A stretch of DNA of 6,224 nucleotides, from contig JANWKK010000232.1 of the NCBI GenBank assembly GCA_025451425.1, forward strand, positions 1-6,224, in the 5' to 3' direction. Shown here in pieces: positions 1 to 5,993 of this stretch. The number at the start of each line of letters is the position of its first letter. Position 1 is the first letter of the stretch. The position numbers and the translations under genes were made by a program. The notes under the pieces are model-generated. The model did not search any database and was not told the origin of the DNA. It saw nothing but the letters and a program-made list of their open reading frames with translations. The DNA is from Gemmatimonadaceae bacterium. GTDB taxonomy: Bacteria > Gemmatimonadota > Gemmatimonadetes > Gemmatimonadales > Gemmatimonadaceae.

Positions 1-15
1 CCGCACGCGCCTCGC

Positions 16-2646
16 ATGACGCCGCGCATCTTCCATATTCGCCGCGATCCTCGAGCATCCCTCGAGGCCGAGGTTCGCGAAGAGGTCGAGACCCACATTG
101 CGATGTGGACCGATCATCTCATCGCCTGCGGCATGTCGAGAGAGGCCGCCGAGAAGTCCGCGCGGGCACGAGTCGGTGTCTTCGATACCGCGCTCGGTAC
201 ACTCTACGCGTCCGCGCGTCGGCGGGAGGGTCGACTGCTGCGGCACGCGTGGTGGAGCACGTTGACGCACGACCTGGTGGTCGCGCGGCGGCAGGCGCGC
301 CGCCCACCAGTGTTCACGATCGTCGCGCTGCTCACCTTCGCGCTTGGCATTGGCGCGAACACGGCCATGTTCAGCGTCGTGCGCGGCGTCTTGCTGCGAC
401 CGCTGCCATTTCGCGATCCCTCGCGACTTGCCGCGATTTGGCCAACGCGCGCGATCTCGAATGCCGAGCTGCTCTTCATGCAACGGGAATCGCGAGCGTT
501 CGAGTCGGTCTCGGCGTTGAGCCTCGGTTGGGGAGTGGCGATGACGGGCGCGGGCGAGCCCCGACAGCTCCATGCCGCGCGAACGTCCGTCAACTTCTTC
601 AACACGCTCGGCGCTCGGCCAGTGCTCGGTCGAACGTTCGCACCTAACGAATCAGAGCGCGGCACCTGGGATGTCGCGATCCTCAGTCACGAGTTGTGGA
701 CGACGCAGTTCGGCGGCGACTCTGCCGTTCTTGGACGCGTCGTCGACATGGATGGGCGGCCGACGCGCATCATCGGCGTCATGCCAGCCGGCTTCGAGGC
801 GCTCCAGGCTGGCGTGGACGCATGGATGCCACTGCAGATCGATCCCAGCTCGCCATTTCACACGGGCGGCCTCTCTGTCGCCATCGGGCGCCTCGCTCGA
901 GGCGCCACCTTTGCGTCGGCGACGACGGAGCTCGCAGCGCTCGCGCCACGGATGCGCGAGGCGTTCGGCTATGCGGACGACTACGCTCGCGGCGCGACAG
1001 TGACGGATCTGCAGGAGAGTCTCGTCGGCGACGTGCGCCGCTCGCTCCTCGTGTTGCTTGGTGCAGTCGGTCTTCTCGTGCTCATCGCGGTTGCAAACGT
1101 CGGCAACCTCATGCTGGCGCACGCATCGGGACGCCGCCGAGAGCTCGCCGTACGGCGCGCCATTGGCGCGTCGCGGGGACAGATCGCCAGGCAACTCCTC
1201 GTGCAGAGCCTAACGATCGCAGCGAGTGGTGGTGCGCTGGGTGTTCTGGCGGGCACTGTCGGGTTGGGTCTGTTGAAAGCAATCCTTCCTTCGACGCTGC
1301 CGATGCTCTCCGGGGTCCGAATCGATTGGGACGTGCTCGCGATGTGCGTCGTCGTCACGATCGGCGCCGGACTCTTGTTCGGTATCGGGCCAGCGCTACT
1401 CGCGTCGCGCGTCGACCCCGACGGTGCATTGCGCGCCGGCGTGGCGGAATCGAGCAGTCGCGGGCACTCGTTCATGCGTGAGTCGCTGGTCGTTGCCGAA
1501 GTCGCGCTCGCCGTCGTTCTCGTCGTCGGTGCCGGTTTGATGAGTGAGACGCTCTGGCGCCTCAATCGCGTCGACATTGGATTCGACCCGCGCAACGTTG
1601 TGACTTTCCTCATCCAACCAACGAGTGGCCAGATTAAATCAGCCCAGCAGGCGACGGCGTACTTTAGTGAAGTCACGCGACGTGTTGCCGCGATTCCTGG
1701 CGTGCGCAGCGTCGGCGCGGCGCAGCACCTTCCGCTCAGTGGATTCAACTGGCGCGGGAGCCTCGAGATCGAGTCGCAGCCGATTCCGGCAACGGCCTCG
1801 CATCCGAACGTCGTCTGGCGTTCGGTCGTCGCCGACTATTTCGGAGCAATGCGAATCCCGCTCGTGCGCGGTCGCCTGTTCGCGGCGACGGACGGTCCGA
1901 ATGCGCCGCCCGTCGTCGTCATCAGTGCATCGATGGCGAAGCATTATTGGCCCGCGCGCAGTCCGGTCGGCGAGCGCATTCGATTAGGTAACGGTACGCA
2001 AAAGCAGTGGGCGACGATCATCGGCGTCGTCGGCGACGTTCGCTCGGCGGCGCCTAACGCGCCTCCCGTCGAGGAGGCGTATCGGCCCAACGCGCAGCAG
2101 GATCTGCGTTTCATGCACTACATCGTGCGTGGCAATGTCGATCCGCTCACGCTCGTTCCACCGATTCGCGCGGCGATAGACGGGTTCGATCAAACGGTGC
2201 CTGTCGCCGAAGTCCGGCTACTTGGCGACGTCTTCGCGGCATCGACGGAGACCAGCCGTGTGGTGACGAGGTTGCTGATCGGCCTTGCGCTGCTCGGCCT
2301 GCTCCTCGGGTCGGTGGGTATCTACGGCGTCATCTCCTATTCAGTTGGTCAGCGCACGCGCGAGTTGGGAATACGCACGGCACTCGGTGCTATCGAGCGG
2401 CGGATCACGGTCATGATCGTCGGCGAGGGTCTCCGGACAGCAGGCATCGGGATCGCGATTGGCGTCGTCGTCGCGATTGTGGCCGCCCGCGCGCTCGAGA
2501 CGATGCTGTTCGAAGTGAGCTCCACCGATCCGGCGATTTATGCGAGCGTGGTCGGAGCGCTGTTGCTCGTTTCGCTCGCAGCGTCGTACTTCCCGGCGCG
2601 TCGCGCGGCACGCGTGGATCCGTTGATAGCCCTTCGCGCGGACTAG
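16..2646 (+). CDS. ADOP-type ABC transporter permease (MacB/FtsX-like, two-module)
   Basis: This is an inner-membrane permease of the MacB/FtsX superfamily in the acidobacterial duplicated orphan permease (ADOP) form: two fused MacB_PCD-FtsX modules in 876 residues. Visible order: a soluble N-terminal helical domain (about 1-95, with EEVETHIAMW near residues 22-31 and the LRHAWWSTLTHDL linker), TM1 about 101-123 (GIGANTAMFSVV), periplasmic domain about 125-340, first FtsX block about 343-465 (RRRELAVRRAIGAS at 372-385), TM about 489-510, second periplasmic domain about 520-745, and second FtsX block about 751-876 (QRTRELGIRTALGA at 779-792, ending FPARRAARVDPLIALRAD). The family works with a MacB-like ATPase in efflux or envelope transport; no ATPase gene is visible here and the substrate cannot be inferred. 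The gene is intact to its TAG stop. Only 15 bases precede the ATG; they contain no Shine-Dalgarno and the frame stays open to the window edge, so the true start could lie upstream. A classical single-module MacB is ruled out by the duplication and the absence of an ATPase domain. Confidence 0.92.
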   Translation: MTPRIFHIRRDPRASLEAEVREEVETHIAMWTDHLIACGMSREAAEKSARARVGVFDTALGTLYASARRREGRLLRHAWWSTLTHDLVVARRQARRPPVFTIVALLTFALGIGANTAMFSVVRGVLLRPLPFRDPSRLAAIWPTRAISNAELLFMQRESRAFESVSALSLGWGVAMTGAGEPRQLHAARTSVNFFNTLGARPVLGRTFAPNESERGTWDVAILSHELWTTQFGGDSAVLGRVVDMDGRPTRIIGVMPAGFEALQAGVDAWMPLQIDPSSPFHTGGLSVAIGRLARGATFASATTELAALAPRMREAFGYADDYARGATVTDLQESLVGDVRRSLLVLLGAVGLLVLIAVANVGNLMLAHASGRRRELAVRRAIGASRGQIARQLLVQSLTIAASGGALGVLAGTVGLGLLKAILPSTLPMLSGVRIDWDVLAMCVVVTIGAGLLFGIGPALLASRVDPDGALRAGVAESSSRGHSFMRESLVVAEVALAVVLVVGAGLMSETLWRLNRVDIGFDPRNVVTFLIQPTSGQIKSAQQATAYFSEVTRRVAAIPGVRSVGAAQHLPLSGFNWRGSLEIESQPIPATASHPNVVWRSVVADYFGAMRIPLVRGRLFAATDGPNAPPVVVISASMAKHYWPARSPVGERIRLGNGTQKQWATIIGVVGDVRSAAPNAPPVEEAYRPNAQQDLRFMHYIVRGNVDPLTLVPPIRAAIDGFDQTVPVAEVRLLGDVFAASTETSRVVTRLLIGLALLGLLLGSVGIYGVISYSVGQRTRELGIRTALGAIERRITVMIVGEGLRTAGIGIAIGVVVAIVAARALETMLFEVSSTDPAIYASVVGALLLVSLAASYFPARRAARVDPLIALRAD

Positions 2647-2658
2647 CTTTCCTATAAC

Positions 2659-2690
2659 CGCAGAGAACGCAGAGGTGCTAGGTGCTAGCA
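2659..2690. repeat. Short tandem direct repeats after the permease gene
   Basis: Two CGCAGAG copies (2659-2665 and 2668-2674, period 9) run directly into two tandem GGTGCTA copies (2674-2680 and 2681-2687). Such CGCAGAG and GGTGCTA strings resemble simple dispersed intergenic repeats; that comparison is from memory and not verified. No function is apparent. They mark the left border of the repeat-rich region. Confidence 0.6.
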
Positions 2691-2835
2691 GCTCCGATTT
2701 GTTTTTCTGGCACTTAGCAAACCGTGTTTGAATCTCCGAGCGCGGCGAGAGCGGGAGCGGGGCCGCTCCGGGTACTATGGCAATGCTGGGATCTTCCTCC
2801 ATTTCTGGGAAAGTGGCGAAGCAGCAGAGTGCTGG

Positions 2836-2872
2836 GGCCGCTGAAACCGCTGACACGCGCTGACGCCGCTGA
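2836..2872 (+). repeat. Left 37-bp arm with four CGCTGA hexamers
   Basis: This arm matches the reverse complement of 3027-3063 at 36 of 37 positions (C at 2865 is the only difference). Within it CGCTGA occurs at 2839, 2848, 2858 and 2867, spaced 9, 10 and 9 bp, close to one helical turn. It is the best-conserved part of the surrounding palindrome. Confidence 0.85.
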
Positions 2873-3026
2873 TGTGTTCGTCCGTGCGGCGAGGTCCTCG
2901 CACCGGTGTCGATTGCTTTCTAAATGCTTTGGGAAGACCGCAAGACTACTGGGACCTCGCTGCCGCACTTTAGCAAAGACAAACAATTTGACCTGGTGCG
3001 CGGAGCCCTGCCATCCAGAGGAGTCG

Positions 3027-3063
3027 TCAGCGGCTTCAGCGCGTGTCAGCGGTTTCAGCGGCC
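3027..3063 (-). repeat. Right 37-bp arm, inverted copy of the left arm
   Basis: This is the inverted partner of 2836-2872. TCAGCG, the reverse complement of CGCTGA, occurs at 3027, 3036, 3046 and 3055, so the 9-10-9 spacing is mirrored exactly. The arms are separated by 154 bp. Confidence 0.85.
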
Positions 3064-3110
3064 ACTTTCCCCTACGGAAGGCGATCATCCCAAAATTTCC
3101 CGAAGATCCC

Positions 3111-3165
3111 AATACTGCCATTCGGTGTACGACGCCTAACGTGGCACGGAGCCAATGGCAGTATT
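3111..3165. repeat. 12-bp perfect inverted repeat (hairpin) in the right half of the palindrome
   Basis: AATACTGCCATT (3111-3122) and AATGGCAGTATT (3154-3165) are perfect inverted copies around a 31-base loop. Only one corresponding sequence exists in the left half (TGGCAATGCTGG, 2779-2790), so the right half carries a duplicated, inverted extra copy. The loop contains GCCTAACG. No T-tract follows, so it does not look like an intrinsic terminator. Confidence 0.75.
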
Positions 3166-3187
3166 GCCCATAGTGCCCCGGAGCGAC

Positions 3188-3233
3188 CCCGATCCTGCTA
3201 TCGGCCACACCGATGTCGCCCGCTCTTGCTATC
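3188..3233 (+). repeat. Imperfect 15-bp direct repeat upstream of the GH31 gene
   Basis: CCCGATCCTGCTATC (3188-3202) recurs as CCCGCTCTTGCTATC (3219-3233), 13 of 15 identical with a 31-bp period. Between them lies a small perfect inverted repeat, ATCGG-CCACA-CCGAT (3200-3214). Position about 100-145 bp upstream of the GH31 ATG would suit regulator binding, but this is speculative. Confidence 0.4.
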
Positions 3234-3256
3234 AACATCTCGCTTACACTCCACTA

Positions 3257-3283
3257 ATTCCTTGCTTCGCTCAGGATGGCACT
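3257..3283 (-). repeat. Dispersed 'ATCCTGAGCGAAGC' repeat copy
   Basis: On the minus strand this reads AGTGCCATCCTGAGCGAAGC followed by AAGGAAT. It matches a repeat core known from many soil bacterial genomes (roughly TGTCATCCTGAGCGAAGC-GAAGGAT), whose translation gives the familiar artefactual peptide 'CHPERSE'; here the minus frame reads CHPERSKE. The copy ends 49 bp before the GH31 start, so it lies in that gene's promoter or leader. The comparison with the known repeat is from memory. Confidence 0.65.
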
Positions 3284-3332
3284 TGTTCATGCTCTCCCTC
3301 CAGCCACTGAACGGGTGCAGATTCTCTGCGCG

Positions 3333-5726
3333 ATGAACCCGTATCCCACTTCCGCGCGCTTCACGCGCGTCGCTCTTGCCTTGACGGCCAGTCTGTCGCT
3401 CGCCTCGCACGCGCGCGGCCAGCAGCTCGGTGACGTCGTCGACGTAGGCGCCGAGTTTCAGAAACCCGAACAGGCTCTCTTCGCGGCGAGTCGAGTGATT
3501 CGGTTCGATCCGCGGACCGGACGCGGTGCGCTGCAGTGGGATCGCTACGTCCGCCAGCCGAGCTTCAATTTTCAGAAGATCGATCGCGGCTTCGCGCGCG
3601 CTCCATCGAACGAGTTTCCAGGGACGGAGTACGATCGCGATCCCGTGCTTCCGTTCGCGATCGACTTCGTGAGTCCGCGCACGGTGCGCCTAAGGTTCGC
3701 GACTCGCGACGTGCCCCTCGCGGACCTCGAGAGCACACCTTCGCTCATGCTTGCCGGCCCGGTACCGGTCGACACCTCCTGGCGCATCGAGTCGACCGAC
3801 AGCGTCGTGACGTATCGCAGCGCATTTGGGAGAGTGCGGATGGTGAAGGATCCGTGGTCGATCGAGCTGTACGATGCCGCGGGCCACCTGCTCACGCGCA
3901 CGCAACGTTTCAACGAGCCGCCCTCGTTGACGACATACATCCCCTTTTCCTTCCTGCGCCGCTCTCGCGATGTCGGGCGCAGTGCCGCCGCGACCTTCGA
4001 GCTCTCGGCGGACGAAAAGATCTACGGCTTTGGCGAGTCGTTCACGCGTCTCGATAAGCGCGGTCAGCGAATCGTCGCCTTCTTGCGCGACGCCATGGGC
4101 GCTCAGAGTCCGCTGCAGTACAAAGCGATCCCGTTCTTCCTCAGCAGCAAAGGCTATGGGATGTTCGTGCACACGACGGCGCCCGTCACGTTCGACGTCG
4201 GCGCCGAGTTCGATGCGCATCACACGATCTACACCGGCGACGAGCTGCTCGATTTATTCGTTTTTCTCGGAGCGCCCAAGGACGTCGTCTCCGAGTACAC
4301 CGCGCTCACCGGGCGAAGTCCAGTGCCGCCGCTCTGGTCCTTCGGCTTCTGGATGAGCCGCATCACGTACAACTCCGAAGCACAGGTGCGCGACGTTGCC
4401 GCCAAGCTGCGGCAGTATCGCATCCCGGCAGATGTGCTGCACCTCGACACCGGTTGGTTCGAGACCGATTGGCGTGGCGACTTCCAGTTCTCGCGATCGC
4501 GCTTCAGCGATCCGGCGCGCATGATCCACGATCTCGCCACGCAAGGCTTCCACGTGAGCCTCTGGCAATACACCTACTTCACGCCCAAGAACCCGCTCTG
4601 GCGAGAGCTCGTCGACAGCGGCTACGCCGTGCCTAACGATGGAGGCCGCTTGCCGGCCGAAGATGCCGTGCTCGACATGAGCAATCCGGCCGCCGTTCGG
4701 TGGTATCAGCGAAAGCTGAAGGCGTTGCTGGAGATGGGCGTCGGCGTCATCAAGGCCGATTTCGGCGAAGGGGCGCCCCTGACGGGGATCTATCACTCCG
4801 GACGCACCGGCTGGTACGAGCACAATCTCTATCCATTGCGCTATCAGCAAGCGGTGACGCAGGTGACGCGCGAAGTACGCGGCGCGAACGAAGGCATCAT
4901 CTGGGCGCGAAGCGCGTGGGCAGGGAGCCAGCGATATCCGGTACACTGGGGCGGCGACGCCGAGAACACCAATCAAGCGATGGCCGCCGAGCTCCGCGCC
5001 GGGCTCTCGTTAGGTCTCTCCGGCTTCACCTTCTGGAGCCACGACGTGGGCGGCTTCCTCAATCGTGCACCGCGCGATCTGTATCGGCGCTGGCTCGCGT
5101 TCGGCGTGCTCACGTCGCACACGCGGAGTCATGGCGCGCCGCCGCGCGAGCCGTGGACGTACGACTCGGCTTTCGTCGACGACTTTCGGCGCGCCGTCGA
5201 GCTGAAGTACGCTTTGATGCCGTACGTCTGGGCGCAGGCCAAGGAATCGGCCGCGCGGGGTTGGCCGATGTTGCGAGCGCTCTTCTTCGAGTATCCCGAC
5301 GATCCGACCTCCTGGCTCGTGGAGGACGAGTACCTCTTCGGATCGGACCTGCTGGTCGCTCCTATGTTTTCGGACGTGACTCGTCGGCGCGTCTACCTGC
5401 CCCCAGGCTCATGGATCGATTACCAAACCGGCAGGGCGTACAGTGGTGCGCGTTGGCAGGAGATCGACGCGGGTCCGATTCCGATCGTTCTTCTCGTGCG
5501 AGATCACACTATCCTGCCGCACGTCGCCGTCACGCAGAGCACGTCGTCGATCGACTGGCGACACGTCGAGCTGCGCGTGTTCAGTACCGACGGCCAGCCG
5601 GCAACGGGCCGTTTTGCGATGCCTGACGGTGACGTCCAGACGCTGCGTGTCGACGGTGGGCGCCTCAGCGCCGATCCACTGGCCGGCCGAGTTGTTTGGC
5701 GCCTCACGCGCGCTTCGTTGCATTAG
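3333..5726 (+). CDS. Exported glycoside hydrolase family 31 (YicI-like alpha-xylosidase/alpha-glucosidase)
   Basis: This is a retaining alpha-glycosidase of family GH31 that removes alpha-linked xylose or glucose from oligosaccharides. I chose the ATG at 3333 (797 residues) because it gives a canonical signal peptide: RFTR, hydrophobic VALALTASLSLASH, and probable cleavage after ARG at 29. The upstream in-frame ATG at 3276 sits in a dispersed repeat and would bury this signal. Domains: N-terminal beta-sandwich about 35-325 (YGFGESFTRLDKRGQ at 231-245), (beta/alpha)8 barrel about 330-655, C-terminal beta domains to the end. Catalytic residues: nucleophile D476 in IKADFGE and acid/base D542 in HWGGD, 66 apart as in E. 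coli YicI (D416/D482). D372, K474, R526 and H600 align with YicI D306, K414, R466 and H540. The mature length (about 768) is close to YicI (772), which is cytoplasmic, whereas this one should be periplasmic or secreted. Where YicI has Cys-Phe after D306, this has Thr-Gly, so the exact substrate is uncertain. No strong Shine-Dalgarno is seen. It appears monocistronic. Confidence 0.93.
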   Translation: MNPYPTSARFTRVALALTASLSLASHARGQQLGDVVDVGAEFQKPEQALFAASRVIRFDPRTGRGALQWDRYVRQPSFNFQKIDRGFARAPSNEFPGTEYDRDPVLPFAIDFVSPRTVRLRFATRDVPLADLESTPSLMLAGPVPVDTSWRIESTDSVVTYRSAFGRVRMVKDPWSIELYDAAGHLLTRTQRFNEPPSLTTYIPFSFLRRSRDVGRSAAATFELSADEKIYGFGESFTRLDKRGQRIVAFLRDAMGAQSPLQYKAIPFFLSSKGYGMFVHTTAPVTFDVGAEFDAHHTIYTGDELLDLFVFLGAPKDVVSEYTALTGRSPVPPLWSFGFWMSRITYNSEAQVRDVAAKLRQYRIPADVLHLDTGWFETDWRGDFQFSRSRFSDPARMIHDLATQGFHVSLWQYTYFTPKNPLWRELVDSGYAVPNDGGRLPAEDAVLDMSNPAAVRWYQRKLKALLEMGVGVIKADFGEGAPLTGIYHSGRTGWYEHNLYPLRYQQAVTQVTREVRGANEGIIWARSAWAGSQRYPVHWGGDAENTNQAMAAELRAGLSLGLSGFTFWSHDVGGFLNRAPRDLYRRWLAFGVLTSHTRSHGAPPREPWTYDSAFVDDFRRAVELKYALMPYVWAQAKESAARGWPMLRALFFEYPDDPTSWLVEDEYLFGSDLLVAPMFSDVTRRRVYLPPGSWIDYQTGRAYSGARWQEIDAGPIPIVLLVRDHTILPHVAVTQSTSSIDWRHVELRVFSTDGQPATGRFAMPDGDVQTLRVDGGRLSADPLAGRVVWRLTRASLH

Positions 5727-5738
5727 TCGCCCATACAT

Positions 5739-5785
5739 TGTCTGGTGTCGATGACAAGCGCCTTTGCCTACTGCACTTAGCGACA
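5739..5785. promoter_or_regulatory. Cluster of TGTC/GACA boxes, possible activator-binding region
   Basis: TGTC occurs at 5739-5742 and 5746-5749, and its complement GACA at 5753-5756 and 5782-5785. The cluster starts 13 bp after the GH31 stop and lies roughly 120-170 bp upstream of the start point predicted from the sigma-54-like site at 5881. Pseudomonas PilR is reported to bind TGTC-containing boxes upstream of pilA, and bacterial enhancer-binding proteins usually act at such distances. Four-base boxes are short and this could be chance. Confidence 0.25.
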
Positions 5786-5870
5786 CATCGTGCACCTTGC
5801 GAGAAGCTGGGAATAGATGTGAGCACAGATGTTTTTCAGAAAACGCTCATAGTCAACGATATGTGTAGAT

Positions 5871-5888
5871 GGGTACCACTTGGAACCC
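5871..5888. promoter_or_regulatory. Imperfect 18-bp palindrome overlapping the -24 element
   Basis: GGGTACCACTTGGAACCC has two 8-bp arms with one mismatch (A opposite A) around CT. It overlaps the GG of the proposed -24 element at 5882-5883. A second short stem, GCCCT-ACG-AGGGC (5894-5906), follows directly and covers the -12 to start-point region. These could be operator sites or incidental; neither has a T-tract, so they are not terminators. Confidence 0.3.
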
Positions 5889-5896
5889 GCGTTGCC
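5881..5896 (+). promoter_or_regulatory. Sigma-54 (-24/-12) type promoter for the pilin gene
   Basis: TGGAACCCGCGTTGCC matches the sigma-54 consensus TGGCAC-N5-TTGCW at 9 of 11 specified positions, with the invariant GG and GC at the correct 10-bp separation. The predicted start point is near 5907, leaving a leader of about 87 bases before the pilin ATG. Type IV pilin genes are sigma-54 dependent in Pseudomonas, Myxococcus and others, with PilR as activator, so the location supports the call. Presence of RpoN in this organism is not shown by the window. Confidence 0.5.
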
Positions 5897-5993
5897 CTAC
5901 GAGGGCGTGGAGACTACCGCTCACGGCTTGTTGCGACCAATCAATCGGGCTGAGAGCACTGAGATCCCACCCACCTTTCTCCGGCAACCCACC

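Larger units (their letters stand above)
2758..3191. repeat. Large nested imperfect palindrome (~434 bp), possibly a non-autonomous repeat element
   Basis: Paired arms lie in nested order around a centre near 2925: 2758-2784 with 3163-3191 (CGGGG-cgctccggg-actatgg-caat, two substitutions and two one-base gaps); about 2779-2795 with 3102-3120 (TGGCA...TGGGATCTTC); 2807-2817 with 3061-3071 (GGGAAAGTGGC, perfect); 2836-2872 with 3027-3063 (36 of 37 matching); and 2884-2897 with 2952-2968 (GTGCGGC-GAGGTCC with a 3-base insertion). Unpaired bulges separate the arms, the largest on the right (3121-3162), which carries its own hairpin. No transposase gene, clear target-site duplication or protein domain is visible. 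It could be a MITE-like or REP-like dispersed element, a collapsed pair of inverted repeat copies, or a structured RNA; the sequence alone does not decide. The nested pairing is directly visible, the mobile nature is inference. Confidence 0.75.
2647..3332. other. Repeat-rich intergenic region without a credible gene
   Basis: This stretch between the permease stop and the GH31 start holds short direct repeats (2659-2690), a large nested imperfect palindrome (2758-3191) and a dispersed-repeat copy (3257-3283). The sequence GCACTTAGCAAA (2710-2721) recurs in direct orientation, with one added T, at 2965-2977. Two fairly long reading frames cross the region on opposite strands, but their translations mirror the palindrome and lack any protein-like domain, so I do not call genes. 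No clear rho-independent terminator with a T-tract follows the permease. No convincing -35/-10 pair was found, though the GH31 promoter probably lies between about 3190 and 3330. Confidence 0.75.

Noticed and set aside
981..1748. Long minus-strand reading frame antisense to the permease
   Set aside because: High-GC shadow frame with low-complexity Arg/Ser/Thr-rich translation; the plus-strand permease is unambiguous over the same interval.
2724..3173. Plus-strand reading frame (149 codons) across the same palindrome
   Set aside because: It is the mirror of the minus-strand frame, with no recognisable domain and no ribosome binding site.
2714..3238. Long minus-strand reading frame (174 codons) across the intergenic palindrome
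   Set aside because: Its translation repeats SAASARVSGFSG and related peptides that mirror the inverted arms; no domain, no start signal, and an overlapping frame on the other strand gives the same mirrored pattern. This is a by-product of a stop-poor palindrome.
3276..3332. Upstream in-frame ATG for the GH31 gene
   Set aside because: It falls in a dispersed repeat copy, has no ribosome binding site, and would place 19 extra residues before a well-formed signal peptide.
4254..4976. Long minus-strand reading frame antisense to the GH31 gene
   Set aside because: Shadow of the GH31 catalytic domain coding strand; no protein family features.
4700..5626. Long plus-strand reading frame in another phase inside the GH31 gene
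   Set aside because: Arg-rich frame-shifted translation typical of high-GC coding DNA; the GH31 frame carries all catalytic motifs across it.
5738..5757. TTGTC...GACAA stem just after the GH31 stop as a terminator
   Set aside because: The stem is only 5 bp and AT-containing, and no T-tract follows; not a credible intrinsic terminator.
5696..5953. Small reading frame (85 codons) between the GH31 gene and the pilin gene
   Set aside because: It overlaps the GH31 3' end in a different frame, has no ribosome binding site or domain, and runs across the candidate pilin promoter.
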